Shown here: piece after piece, positions 37,549 to 46,208 of the stretch | Layout of the letters: each line of letters starts with the position of its first letter | Numbering within the stretch: the first letter of the stretch is position 1 | DNA from: Bordetella genomosp. 13 | GTDB lineage: Bacteria > Pseudomonadota > Gammaproteobacteria > Burkholderiales > Burkholderiaceae_B | Direction of reading: 5' to 3' | DNA length: 64,000 bases | Assembly: GCF_002119665.1 (NCBI RefSeq) | Contig: NZ_CP021111.1 | Span: 248,001-312,000 of the forward strand | Program-made: the position numbers and the translations under genes | Notes under the pieces: model-generated | Databases searched by the model: none | Told to the model about the DNA's origin: nothing | What the model saw: only the letters and a program-made list of their open reading frames with translations

Positions 37549-38403
37549 ATGGATGCGCGCTCCAGGCTGAGAGGATGGCTGGTCTCGCCAGCAAGTTTCA
37601 TTGCGCTATGCATCTGCGTGGCGATGGCCACGGTACTCCAGTACAGCGTGCGCGCCTTCATACCGGGTTCGATGGACGTGGGCGGATTCACGCTGGCGAA
37701 CTTCACCGGGCTGGACAAGCCGATCTACCTGGATGCCTTCGCCAACACGCTGCTGCTGAGCATCGAGACGACGATCTTCTCGCTGCTGCTGGCCTATCCG
37801 CTGGCGTACGCGCTGGTGCGCGTGCGCAACCGCTTTCTCAAGTCCTTCATCCTGATCGTGTCCATCACGCCGCTGTTCCTGGGCGAGATCGTGCGCACGT
37901 ACTCGTGGATCATCGTCCTGGGGAACAATGGCTTCATCAACACGGTGCTGCGCAAGCTAGGGGTGATCGAGTGGCCGCTGAACCTGATGTTCACGCACCT
38001 GGGCGTGCTGGTGGCGCTGGTGCACGTGACGATACCCGTCGTGGTGATGATGCTGGCCACCGGTATTTCCCACATCGACCGCGACTACGAGAAGGCCGCG
38101 CAAAGCCTGGGGGCGGGGCCGGTCCGCACGTTCCTGACTGTGACGCTGCCCCTGTCGATGCCCGGCATCATCGCGAGCGTGACGACCTCGTTCGCGTGGA
38201 CGTTCAGCGCCTTCGCCACGCCGCAGATGATCGGCGGCGGGCGCGTGCCCACCGTCTCCACGCTGGTGTACCAGCTTGGTTTCTCGTCCATGAATTTTCC
38301 GCTGGCCGCCAGCCTCAGCGTGGTCGGCCTGGCGCTGACGGCCGTCTCGCTCGTGCTGCTGGGCCGCGCGACGCGCCGGCTCAAGGCCATGGGAGGCCAC
38401 TAG
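37549..38403 (+). CDS. ABC importer permease 1 (PotB-like)
   Basis: A 284-residue inner-membrane permease with six predicted helices, first at about residues 12-30. The coupling loop to the ATPase is EKAAQSLGAGPVRTFLTVTL followed by PLSMPGI, the EAA motif of binding-protein-dependent permeases. It follows the receptor after ~100 bp. The next permease starts one base after its stop (TAG-C-ATG), so the two are translated together and form the heterodimeric channel. Confidence 0.93.
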   Translation: MDARSRLRGWLVSPASFIALCICVAMATVLQYSVRAFIPGSMDVGGFTLANFTGLDKPIYLDAFANTLLLSIETTIFSLLLAYPLAYALVRVRNRFLKSFILIVSITPLFLGEIVRTYSWIIVLGNNGFINTVLRKLGVIEWPLNLMFTHLGVLVALVHVTIPVVVMMLATGISHIDRDYEKAAQSLGAGPVRTFLTVTLPLSMPGIIASVTTSFAWTFSAFATPQMIGGGRVPTVSTLVYQLGFSSMNFPLAASLSVVGLALTAVSLVLLGRATRRLKAMGGH

Positions 38404-38404
38404 C

Positions 38405-39226
38405 ATGAAGATACGCAATACGCTGCCCCTGCCGCTGCGCGTGGCTGGCCCCACGCTGATCGTGCTCATCCTGGCGTTCCTGCTGCTGCCGGTGGTCGTG
38501 GTCACGCTGGCCTCGTTCAACGACAAGGCCTTGCTGACGTTCCCCCCCGCGACCTGGTCGTGGCGCTGGTTCGAGCGGGTGTTCACCTATCCGGACTTCA
38601 AGCAGGGCTTTCATGCCAGCATGGTCGTGACGATGTGGTCGTCGCTGCTGGCGCTGGCCATCGGCACCGCCCTGGCCATCGCAGTGAAGCGGCTGCAGTT
38701 TCCGGGCAAGGAACTGCTGCAGGCGATCCTGCTGTCCCCGCTGGTGATCCCGCATTTCACCCTGGGATTGGGACTGCTGATCCTGGTGGCGCAGGTGGGC
38801 GTCGAGCGCGGTTACGCCATCGTGATCCTGTGCCACGTGATGCTGGTGCTGCCTTTCGTGATGCGCAGCGTCTACGTGTCTATGGAGAACCTGGACGAAC
38901 GGCTGGAGCAGGCGGCCGCCAGCCTGGGCGCGTCGCCGTGGCGGGTGCTGTTCACGGTGACCGTGCCGCTGCTGGCGCCCGGCCTGTTCGGCGGGTGGCT
39001 GTTCGCCGCCATCATGTCGTTCAGCGAGTTCACCGCCTCGTTGTTCATCACCACGCAGGCCACCCAGACCTTGCCGGTGGCGATGTACAACTATGTGCGC
39101 GAGTTCGCCGACCCCACACTGGCCGCGCTGTCGGTGGTGTACATCGCCGTGACGGCAAGCCTGCTGACGCTGGCCAATTACTTCCTGGGACTCGGCAGGA
39201 TCCTCAACATCGAAGAGAACCGCTGA
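38405..39226 (+). CDS. ABC importer permease 2 (PotC-like)
   Basis: A 273-residue inner-membrane permease, six helices, beginning with LIVLILAFLLLPVVVVTLASF. EAA loop: EQAAASLGASPWRVLFTVTV followed by PLLAPGL. Partner of the upstream permease. It is last in the plus-strand unit; a strong bidirectional hairpin follows, after which the leftward operon with the ATPase ends. Confidence 0.93.
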   Translation: MKIRNTLPLPLRVAGPTLIVLILAFLLLPVVVVTLASFNDKALLTFPPATWSWRWFERVFTYPDFKQGFHASMVVTMWSSLLALAIGTALAIAVKRLQFPGKELLQAILLSPLVIPHFTLGLGLLILVAQVGVERGYAIVILCHVMLVLPFVMRSVYVSMENLDERLEQAAASLGASPWRVLFTVTVPLLAPGLFGGWLFAAIMSFSEFTASLFITTQATQTLPVAMYNYVREFADPTLAALSVVYIAVTASLLTLANYFLGLGRILNIEENR

Positions 39227-39243
39227 CGGGCCGGACAACGACA

Positions 39244-39268
39244 GAAAGGGCGGGATCCCGCCCTTTTC
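39244..39268. terminator. Bidirectional intrinsic terminator
   Basis: AAAGGGCGGG-AT-CCCGCCCTTT is a perfect 10-bp stem with a 2-nt centre, flanked by A-run and T-run, so it can work on both strands. It separates the convergent permease operon and the leftward dehydrogenase operon. Confidence 0.85.
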
Positions 39269-39320
39269 TTCGTTTCCGTCGGCCGGCGTCCGCCATGGCG
39301 GACGCCGAGGTCGCGAGGCA

Positions 39321-40280
39321 TCAATATCCGCGCGCGGGATCCACCTGGTTGGCGGGCGCCTCGCCCCGCGAGACCCGCAGGATGTTGTCGGCGATCTGGG
39401 TCGCTGCCGACGAAGGAATGGCCACGGACGCGAGGTGCGGCGTGATCAGCACATTCTCCATGCCCCACAGGGGATCGTCCGCCGGCAGGGGTTCGCGCTC
39501 GAACACGTCCAGCGTGGCCGACCCGATATGGCCGCTTTGCAGCAGCTGCGTCATCGCGGCCTGGTCCACCAGTGCGCCGCGCGCCACGTTGATCAGCGCC
39601 GCGCCGCGCGGCAGCCGTTCCAGCCGTTCGCGGCCGAGCAGGCCGCGGGTCTGCGGCGTGAGCGGCAGCATGATCACCAGGATGTCCGCCTGGCCCAGCA
39701 CGGTGTCCAGCGTTTCCATGCCGGCATGGCACTGCACGCCCTCGATCTGGCGCTGGCTGCGCGACCACCCCAGGACGGTGTAGCCCTGGCGCCGCAGCTC
39801 GCGCGCGGCATAGGCTCCCAGCTCGCCCAGGCCCAGCACGGCGACGCGAGTCTCTTCGGGCGCGCGAGGATGCCGATAGGCCCACTGGCCGCGCCGTTGC
39901 GCCTGCTCGAAGTACGGAATCTCCCGGGCATGGCGCAGCGTGGCGAACAGCACGTAGCTTGCCATCATGCGGGACATGTTGGGATCGGCGATGCGCGTGA
40001 TGGGCACGCCGGCGGGCAGGTCCTTGCGGCCGACCAGCGAGTCCACGCCCGCGCCCAGGTTGACGATCAGGCGCAGGTTGGCCATCCGGTCGAAGAAGCC
40101 TTCCGGCGGCTTCCATGTCAGGACGTAATGGACGTCGGCGGGGTCGATCGCCTCGCTCGCATGCACGATGCGCAGCCGCGGCAGCTTTGCACGCAGGGCG
40201 TTCTTCCAGGTGGCGTAGTCGTCGAACTGGCTGTAGAAGACCAGCGAGCCGGCATCCATGGCGGTATCGGGGGCGCTCAT
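39321..40280 (-). CDS. 2-Hydroxyacid dehydrogenase, GhrA-like
   Basis: A 319-residue D-isomer-specific 2-hydroxyacid dehydrogenase, closest to glyoxylate/hydroxypyruvate reductase A. NAD(P) motif: VAVLGLGELGAYAARELRRQ. Catalytic residues: Arg in INVARGALVDQ, Glu in FEREPLPADD, His in ITPHLAS. It reduces 2-oxoacids to 2-hydroxyacids. It is the last gene of the leftward operon that begins with the ABC ATPase and could process a C2 or C3 oxoacid released by the pathway. Cytosolic. Confidence 0.9.
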   Translation of the reverse strand: MSAPDTAMDAGSLVFYSQFDDYATWKNALRAKLPRLRIVHASEAIDPADVHYVLTWKPPEGFFDRMANLRLIVNLGAGVDSLVGRKDLPAGVPITRIADPNMSRMMASYVLFATLRHAREIPYFEQAQRRGQWAYRHPRAPEETRVAVLGLGELGAYAARELRRQGYTVLGWSRSQRQIEGVQCHAGMETLDTVLGQADILVIMLPLTPQTRGLLGRERLERLPRGAALINVARGALVDQAAMTQLLQSGHIGSATLDVFEREPLPADDPLWGMENVLITPHLASVAIPSSAATQIADNILRVSRGEAPANQVDPARGY

Positions 40281-40293
40281 TTCGGCGTGGCCC

Positions 40294-40782
40294 TCACGCT
40301 GTCCGGCGGATCAGGCGCGACATGGCTTCGATGGCCAGTTCGTAGCCCTCTCCGCCCAGTCCCGCGATCACGCCGTCCGCGGCCTTCGATATGTACGAGT
40401 GATGGCGGAAGCTTTCGCGCCGCCAGATGTTGCTCATGTGGACCTCGATGATGCGGCCGGGAAAGGACAGCAGCGCGTCCAGGAGCGGAATGGAGGAGTA
40501 CGTCAGCCCCGCGGCATTGATGATGATGCCCTGCGCCTGCCCGCGGGCTTCCTGTATCCAGTCGACCAGCTGGCCCTCGTGGTTGGACTGCACGAAGTTC
40601 AGCGTCATCCGCAGGTCGGCCGCCTTTTTTTCGCAGCGCTGCCGCAGTACGGGAAAGCTCTCGGACCCATAGACCTGGTTGGCATCCAGGCCATACAGAT
40701 TGGCGTTGGGGCCGTTCAGGAACCAGACGGTGGCCGGGCCCGCATCGCCGGCCGTGGATCGAGTATCGGTGGGAGCATTCAT
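40294..40782 (-). CDS. Type II dehydroquinase-like protein with altered active site
   Basis: A 162-residue AroQ homologue. Conserved: LNGPNANLYG, QSNHEGQLVDWIQEA and EVHMSNIWRRESFRHHS. But the catalytic loop, normally G-x-R-E-P-x-x-[FY]-G, reads GLDANQVYG, so the essential arginine is aspartate. The substrate loop usually containing NPGA-x-[ST]-H reads NAAGLTYSS, losing the histidine. True 3-dehydroquinate dehydration is therefore doubtful and another lyase or hydrolase reaction is likely. The start is the ATG at 40782; a TTG at 40791 overlaps nothing useful. Located between the GST and dehydrogenase genes in a tight operon. Confidence 0.85.
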   Translation of the reverse strand: MNAPTDTRSTAGDAGPATVWFLNGPNANLYGLDANQVYGSESFPVLRQRCEKKAADLRMTLNFVQSNHEGQLVDWIQEARGQAQGIIINAAGLTYSSIPLLDALLSFPGRIIEVHMSNIWRRESFRHHSYISKAADGVIAGLGGEGYELAIEAMSRLIRRTA

Positions 40783-40793
40783 GGTGCGCAATC

Positions 40794-41411
40794 TCAGGCT
40801 TCGTGGGGGATGGTGGCCTGCATGGCGGGCAGGGCCTGGAACGCTTCATTCCAGCGCGCCGCCCGCGGATGCTCGCGGCGCCAGTCGAGTTCGGGAAAGC
40901 GGAAGTCCAGGTAGCCGAGCGCGCAGCCTATCGTCACTTCGCCGATGGTCGGGCTGCGGCGGGCCAGGCTGCCGGCCATGGCTTCGATCGCTTCCAGGCC
41001 GGCCGCGACCTTCACCAGCTGCGCCTCGCGCCACGCGGGCCACTGCCATTCGGCGGGACGCGCGGTGCGTTCGTAGCGTGCCAGCAGGGCCGCGTCCAGC
41101 ATGCCGTCGCCCAGCGCCTGCAACGTCAACGCCTGCCAACGCGCGTCGCCGTCCGCCGGGAAGAGATGGTCGTTGCCGGCCAGGCTGGCCAGGTATTCGC
41201 AGATGACGCGGCTGTCGTACAGGGCGCGGCCGTCCGCCAGGATCAGGGTGGGCACCTTGGCCAGCGGGTTGTGCTCGGCAATGCGCGCATCGCGCCGCAC
41301 GGGGTTGGCGGCGCTGTCCAGCCACTGGATGCGGTCGTCGACGCCGCACAGGTGCGCGCAGGCCATGACCTTGCGCACGTAAGGGGATGTCGGGGCGTAG
41401 AGCAGCTTCAT
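40794..41411 (-). CDS. Glutathione S-transferase-family protein
   Basis: A 205-residue GST. The thioredoxin-like domain starts MKLLYAPTSPYVRKVMACAH, with the catalytic Ser in TSPYVRK and the cis-proline loop NPLAKVPTLIL; YDSRVICEYLA binds the glutathione gamma-glutamyl group. The helical C-terminal domain is complete. The ATG at 41411 begins the conserved fold; the frame is open further upstream within the quinone-oxidoreductase region. It is an operon member, 13 bp after the oxidoreductase stop, and may conjugate or isomerise a pathway intermediate. Confidence 0.9.
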   Translation of the reverse strand: MKLLYAPTSPYVRKVMACAHLCGVDDRIQWLDSAANPVRRDARIAEHNPLAKVPTLILADGRALYDSRVICEYLASLAGNDHLFPADGDARWQALTLQALGDGMLDAALLARYERTARPAEWQWPAWREAQLVKVAAGLEAIEAMAGSLARRSPTIGEVTIGCALGYLDFRFPELDWRREHPRAARWNEAFQALPAMQATIPHEA

Positions 41412-41424
41412 CAGGGGTCCTCGC

Positions 41425-42423
41425 TCAGGGCGTGAGCACGATCTTGCCGAACACCTCGCCGCTTTCCAGCAGGCGATGCGCGTGCGCGGCCTCGGCCAGC
41501 GGCAGCAGCGCATGGATGCGCGGGGTGACGCGGCCGTCGGACACCAGCGGCAGCACGTGCCGCGCGATCGCCGTCGCCATGCGCGCCTTCTCGGCCGGGC
41601 TCTGCGGCCGCATGGTGGACGAATGCAGGCTGAGTTGCTTCTGCATCAGCGTCAGCAGATCGATGTCCACCGTCGAGCCCTGCAGGAACGAGAGGCTGAC
41701 GTGGCGTCCGCCAAAGCCCAGCGCCTGCAGGTTGCGGCGCACGTAGTCGCCGCCGACCATGTCCAGCACCACGTCCACGCCCCGTCCTGCCGTAAAAGCG
41801 TGGCAGGCGGCCACGAAGTCGGTGTCGCGATAGCAGATGGCGTGCGAGGCGCCCATCTCGCGCAGCGCGGGCAGGCGCTCCTCGCGGCCCGCGGTGGCGA
41901 TCACGCGGGCGCCCGCCGCGTGGGCCATGCGTACCGCCAGTGTGCCGATGCCGCCGGCGGCGCCGTGTATCAGCACGGTTTCTCCTATGCGCAGTCCGCC
42001 CAGTTCGAACAGGTTGTGCCACACGGTGAAGAGCCCTTCGGGCAGGGCTCCCGCCGAGGCGACGTCCAGCTGCTCGGGCACGGGCAGCGAATGATCGGCG
42101 CGCGCGACGCACCACGGCGCATAGCCGCCGCCTGGAAGCAGGCTCATCACCCGCTGGCCCCGCAGGGCCTCGGATACGCCCGGGCCGCAGGCGATCACCT
42201 CGCCGCATGCTTCCAGGCCCAGCACGTCCGTGACGCCGGCCGCCGGCCTGGCCAGGCCTTGCCTCTGCATGATGTCGGGCCGGTTGACGCCGGCGCTCAG
42301 TACGCGCAGCAGAACTTCTCCGGGACCCGGGACGGGCACGGGCCGTTCGGCCAGGGCGAGCACGCCGGCATCGCCTGGTTCGCGGGCGATGACGGCTTGC
42401 ATGGTGGTGGGTGGAGTGTGCAT
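41425..42423 (-). CDS. Quinone oxidoreductase, PIG3/QOR-like MDR enzyme
   Basis: A 332-residue medium-chain dehydrogenase/reductase without structural zinc. GroES-like N-terminal domain with GEVLLRVLSAGVNRPDIMQR, then the Rossmann domain with LIHGAAGGIGTLAVRMAHAA (NADPH binding). PIG3-type proteins reduce quinones or alpha,beta-unsaturated carbonyls. In the operon it lies between the ABC ATPase and GST genes; with the GST it suggests an electrophilic enone or quinone intermediate, or general protection. Cytosolic. Confidence 0.9.
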   Translation of the reverse strand: MHTPPTTMQAVIAREPGDAGVLALAERPVPVPGPGEVLLRVLSAGVNRPDIMQRQGLARPAAGVTDVLGLEACGEVIACGPGVSEALRGQRVMSLLPGGGYAPWCVARADHSLPVPEQLDVASAGALPEGLFTVWHNLFELGGLRIGETVLIHGAAGGIGTLAVRMAHAAGARVIATAGREERLPALREMGASHAICYRDTDFVAACHAFTAGRGVDVVLDMVGGDYVRRNLQALGFGGRHVSLSFLQGSTVDIDLLTLMQKQLSLHSSTMRPQSPAEKARMATAIARHVLPLVSDGRVTPRIHALLPLAEAAHAHRLLESGEVFGKIVLTP

Positions 42424-42489
42424 GGGCTGTGCGGATTGCTTGAGGGGAATCAGGCCGGGCGCCGTGGCGGCCTGGCGGATGGGCCGGGG

Positions 42490-43647
42490 TCAGGCCGCGG
42501 CGTTGAAGACGCTGATGCCCTGGCCGGGCAGCTGCAGTCCCGCGACGGCGCCCACGGGCCATTGCTGCATGGCCCCCAGCCCGGCGCTGCGCACCATCAC
42601 GCGCTGGTGGCCGGCCACCGGAATGTCCACGTCGACGTACGAATCGACGTGGTCACCCTGGAACACGTGGCTGACCACCGTGCCGCTGAGCACCGAGCCG
42701 CCGTGCAGCGCTTCCAGGCGGATCTGCTCGGGGCGCACGTAGATGTCCAGCCGACGGCCCTCGTGCGACCCGCCCACCAATCGCTCGCGCGGCACGTGCA
42801 GCAGGCCCGCCCCCAGCCGCAGCTGGATGCCGTCGGGGTCGGCCCCGTGGTAGTGGGCCGGCAGGATGTTGACGTCGCCAAGAAAGGACGCGACGAAGGG
42901 ATCCTGGGGATTGCGATACAGCTCGTCCGGCGTGGCGATCTGCCGGATGACGCCGGCCGACATCACCGCGATGCGATCGGACATGCTGAGCGCCTCCCCC
43001 TGGTCGTGCGTGACGAACACCGTGGTCACGCCCAGCCTGCGCTGGATCTCGCGGATCTCGACCTGCATGGCGCCGCGCAGGCTCTTGTCCAGCGCCGAGA
43101 AAGGCTCGTCCAGCAGCAGGACCTTGGGGCGGATGACCAGGGCGCGGGCCAGCGCAACGCGCTGCTGCTGGCCGCCGGACAGTTCGCGGGGCTTGCGCTG
43201 GCCCAGTCCGTCCAGCTTCACCAGCGCCATGACTTCCCGCACCCGCCGGGCGATGTCATCGGCCGGGATGCGCCGCATGCGCAGGCCATAGCCGATGTTG
43301 CGCTCGACGGTCATGTGGGGAAACAGCGCGTAGTTCTGGAACACGATGCCGATCTCGCGCTGATAAGCCGGAAGGGACGTGACCAGTTGCCCGTCGATGA
43401 AGATCTCGCCGTTGTCGGCGTCCGCGAAGCCCGCGATGAGGTTGAGCAGCGTCGTCTTGCCGCAGCCCGACGGGCCCAGCAGCGTCAGGAATTCGCCGCG
43501 CCGGATCTTCAGCGACACCTCGTGCAGCACAGTCTGGTCGCGGTATTTCTTCACCACGCCTTCCAGGCTGACCGCATGGGTGGATTCCGGGGACGAGGGG
43601 CTGTTCTGCATGGCGGCGGGGGCTCGGCGGGTATCTTGGGGTGCCAT
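42490..43647 (-). CDS. ABC importer ATPase (PotA-like)
   Basis: A ~385-residue ATP-binding subunit of the polyamine/iron/Fbp class. Walker A GPSGCGKTTLLN, Q-loop FQNYALFP, signature ELSGGQQQRVALAR, Walker B VLLLDEPFSALD and H-loop FVTHD are intact, followed by a TOBE regulatory domain from about residue 275. It starts the leftward operon and is the obvious partner of the receptor and permeases on the opposite strand. The start is uncertain: ATGs at 43734, 43647 and 43611 are in frame, none with a strong ribosome site. Confidence 0.9.
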   Translation of the reverse strand: MAPQDTRRAPAAMQNSPSSPESTHAVSLEGVVKKYRDQTVLHEVSLKIRRGEFLTLLGPSGCGKTTLLNLIAGFADADNGEIFIDGQLVTSLPAYQREIGIVFQNYALFPHMTVERNIGYGLRMRRIPADDIARRVREVMALVKLDGLGQRKPRELSGGQQQRVALARALVIRPKVLLLDEPFSALDKSLRGAMQVEIREIQRRLGVTTVFVTHDQGEALSMSDRIAVMSAGVIRQIATPDELYRNPQDPFVASFLGDVNILPAHYHGADPDGIQLRLGAGLLHVPRERLVGGSHEGRRLDIYVRPEQIRLEALHGGSVLSGTVVSHVFQGDHVDSYVDVDIPVAGHQRVMVRSAGLGAMQQWPVGAVAGLQLPGQGISVFNAAA

Positions 43648-43883
43648 GAGAGTACGGCAAGGGACCGGCGCTGGCGCGTTGTGGATATTGATGCCGTCCA
43701 TCGGAAAAACGAAAGGCCGCCGCCCCGGCTGCACCGCCTTGCGCGCCGCGCCGCAATACCCCTACTGCGGCCATTCCTCCGCCCGGCCCTTCCTGCCCTC
43801 TCTGCTAACATAATTTGTCCGGGCCACCGGGCAAGCACCCGGACGCGCCTCAACGCCCCAGATTTATTCCTAGAAAGACCCTC

Positions 43884-44972
43884 ATGGTCGCCTCCGACAC
43901 CCTCCTCAAAGCCCTGCAATCCTGTGTGGATCCCAACACGGGCAAAGACGTTGTTTCCGCGCGCGCGGTCAAGAACCTGGACATCAGCGCCGACGGCGAC
44001 GTGTCGTTCGACGTGGAGCTCGGTTATCCGGCCAAAAGCCAGATTCCCGCATTGCGCCGCGCGCTGATCGCGGCCGCGAAGGCGGTGCCGGGCGTGCAGA
44101 ACGTGTCGGTCAACGTGCACAGCGTCATCACGTCTCACGCCGTGCAGCGCGGCATCGCGCTGCTGCCCAATGTGAAGAACGTGATCGCCGTCGCCTCGGG
44201 CAAGGGCGGCGTGGGCAAGAGCACCACGGCCGTCAACCTGGCGCTGGCGCTGGCCGCCGAAGGCGCGCGGGTGGGCCTGCTGGACGCGGACATCTACGGC
44301 CCCAGCCAGGCTCTGATGATGGGCATCGAAGGCCGTCCGCAAAGCGAAGACGGCACGACCATGGAGCCGCTGGAAAACTACGGCGTCCAGGTCATGTCCA
44401 TCGGCTTCCTGGTGGACGCCGACGAGGCCATGATCTGGCGCGGCCCCATGGCCGTGCAGGCGCTCGAACAGCTGCTGCGCCAGACCAACTGGAAGAACCT
44501 CGACTACCTGGTCATCGACATGCCGCCGGGCACCGGCGACATCCACCTCACGCTCAGCCAGAAGGTGCCCGTGACCGGCGCCATCGTCGTCACCACGCCG
44601 CAGGACATCGCGCTGCTCGATGCGCGCAAGGGCTTCAAGATGTTCGAGAAGGTCGGCGTGCCCGTGCTGGGCGTGGTCGAGAACATGGCGGTGCACGTCT
44701 GTAGCCAGTGCGGCCACGTCGAACATATCTTCGGTTCGGGCGGCGGGCAGAAGATGGCCGCCGATTACGGGCTGCCGTACCTGGGCGCGCTGCCGCTGGA
44801 CATCAACATTCGCATGCAGGCCGACAGCGGGCGGCCCTCGGTGGTGTCCGACCCCGACGGCGAGGTGGCCGGCCTGTACAAGTCCCTGGCGCGGCAGGTG
44901 GCCGTGGCGGTGTCCGAGATGGGCAAGGACTATTCGTCCAAGTTCTCGGCCATTTCGATCAAGCGGGCCTGA
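43884..44972 (+). CDS. apbC: Fe-S cluster carrier ATPase ApbC/Mrp
   Basis: A 362-residue P-loop Fe-S carrier. The N-terminal MIP18-like domain (about 1-95) precedes the deviant Walker A SGKGGVGKSTTAVNLALALA. The C-terminal C-x-x-C that holds the bridging cluster is CSQCGHVEH near residue 275. It inserts [4Fe-4S] clusters into target proteins. Placed directly before the formate dehydrogenase maturation genes, 11 bp from the next, so it probably serves this enzyme as well as general needs. ATG at 43884 chosen; the frame is open upstream. Confidence 0.93.
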   Translation: MVASDTLLKALQSCVDPNTGKDVVSARAVKNLDISADGDVSFDVELGYPAKSQIPALRRALIAAAKAVPGVQNVSVNVHSVITSHAVQRGIALLPNVKNVIAVASGKGGVGKSTTAVNLALALAAEGARVGLLDADIYGPSQALMMGIEGRPQSEDGTTMEPLENYGVQVMSIGFLVDADEAMIWRGPMAVQALEQLLRQTNWKNLDYLVIDMPPGTGDIHLTLSQKVPVTGAIVVTTPQDIALLDARKGFKMFEKVGVPVLGVVENMAVHVCSQCGHVEHIFGSGGGQKMAADYGLPYLGALPLDINIRMQADSGRPSVVSDPDGEVAGLYKSLARQVAVAVSEMGKDYSSKFSAISIKRA

Positions 44973-44983
44973 CGGCAACTGCC

Positions 44984-45547
44984 ATGGATACCGGGCCCGT
45001 ACCCCTGACGATGGACGTCGCCGTCCTGATGCGCAAAGAGCGCATCGTCGGCGCGATGAGCCGCTGGCAGGAATGGCGCTGGGTGCTCGAGGACGTGGTG
45101 GTCAACGAGCCCGGCTTCGGCGAGGCCCCGCGGCGGCTGTATGCCGACGAGAACCAGCAGCGCTGGCTGCATCCCGGGTTCACGGTGCGGCTGTTCAAGG
45201 ACGATGCGGAAGGCTATCTGCTGAATGCCTCCGCGCCTTCGCCGTGCTGGTTCGTGCTGTGGCGCATGGAAGAAAGCCCGTCGGTGGCCGACGAGCCGCT
45301 GGCGCGGCCCGAGATCGTCACCCTCAGCTACCACGACGCCGGACGCTGGCTGGACGCGCAGGAAACGGTGGAGCAGATTCCCGCGCCGCCGGACATCGTG
45401 GCCTGGATCGAGGCCTTCGTGGCCGAGCACTACGTGCCCGAGCCCAAGCGCCGCCGCCGTCCCGCCAGCTTCCAGTCGCTGCAGGACCGCTTCGGCAATC
45501 CCGCGTCCGTCAGCACCGTCAAGAAATTCGGCGGTGGCCAGCCATGA
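44984..45547 (+). CDS. DUF3305 formate-dehydrogenase-associated protein
   Basis: A 187-residue soluble protein of family DUF3305. Recognised by MDVAVLMRKERIVGAMSRWQ and the tryptophan-rich segments HPGFTVRLFKDDAEGYLLN and PCWFVLWRMEE. The C-terminus holds a basic patch (PKRRRRPASFQ). DUF3305 and DUF3306 genes recur as neighbours before formate dehydrogenase genes in proteobacteria; the biochemical role is unknown, probably in enzyme maturation. ATG at 44984 lies 11 bp after apbC; its stop overlaps the next start (ATGA). Confidence 0.85.
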   Translation: MDTGPVPLTMDVAVLMRKERIVGAMSRWQEWRWVLEDVVVNEPGFGEAPRRLYADENQQRWLHPGFTVRLFKDDAEGYLLNASAPSPCWFVLWRMEESPSVADEPLARPEIVTLSYHDAGRWLDAQETVEQIPAPPDIVAWIEAFVAEHYVPEPKRRRRPASFQSLQDRFGNPASVSTVKKFGGGQP

Positions 45548-46206
45548 GCACGGAACCCCGTTCCGGCTTCCTGCATCGCTGGTCGCGGCGCAAGATCGAG
45601 GCCCGCGAGGCCGCCTCGCAGCCTCCCGAGGCGGCGCCCGCGCCGCAGGCGGAACCTTCTGCCGACACGCTGCAACAACAGCCCGGCATGCCGCTCGCGC
45701 AGGACGCCGCGCCGCCGGCGGAACCCAAGCTGCCCACGCTGGACGACGTGCGCGCGCTGACGTCGGATTCCGACTTCAGTCCCTTCGTGGCCCGCGGCGT
45801 GGCGCCCGAGGTGAAGAACGCGGCGCTGAAGAAACTGTTCTCCGACCCGCACTACAACGTGATGGACGGGTTGGACATCTATATCGACGACTACTCGAAA
45901 ATGGAGCCGCTGCCGGAATCCATGCTGCGCAAGATGGCGGTGTCGAAGGTGTTCGGCTTCTTCGAGGAAGAGGCCCGCTGCGCGGCCGGCGCGATGCTGG
46001 ACGCCTCGGGCGAACCCGCCGGGGCATCGACGCCGCCGGTGGCCGCGGCCCATGAAAGCCTGCCCGAGGCGGACGAGGGCGAAGCGCCCGATGCCCAAAA
46101 TGAGGTAGCCTGCGCGCTGCCCGCGCCTGCCGAACCGGCGGCGGACGCCGCAGCCGATGTTCCGGCCGTCGTCCTGCCCGAGCGCGACCCGATTGCAAGA
46201 ACCTGA
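45544..46206 (+). CDS. DUF3306 formate-dehydrogenase-associated protein
   Basis: A 220-residue protein of family DUF3306. It starts MSTEPRSGFLHRWSRRKIEA, a basic N-terminus, then a low-complexity Ala/Pro stretch, then the conserved core LPTLDDVRALTSDSDFSPFV with KKLFSDPHYNVMDGLDIYID. The C-terminal third is acidic and Ala/Pro-rich, probably disordered. Cytosolic. The ATGA overlap with DUF3305 and the fixed neighbourhood suggest the two act together in assembly of the dehydrogenase. Function not known. Confidence 0.85.
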   Translation: MSTEPRSGFLHRWSRRKIEAREAASQPPEAAPAPQAEPSADTLQQQPGMPLAQDAAPPAEPKLPTLDDVRALTSDSDFSPFVARGVAPEVKNAALKKLFSDPHYNVMDGLDIYIDDYSKMEPLPESMLRKMAVSKVFGFFEEEARCAAGAMLDASGEPAGASTPPVAAAHESLPEADEGEAPDAQNEVACALPAPAEPAADAAADVPAVVLPERDPIART

Positions 46207-46208
46207 TC

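Noticed and set aside
41476..44067. 863-residue open frame on the plus strand
   Set aside because: Antisense to the quinone oxidoreductase and ABC ATPase genes; a shadow with no recognisable domain.
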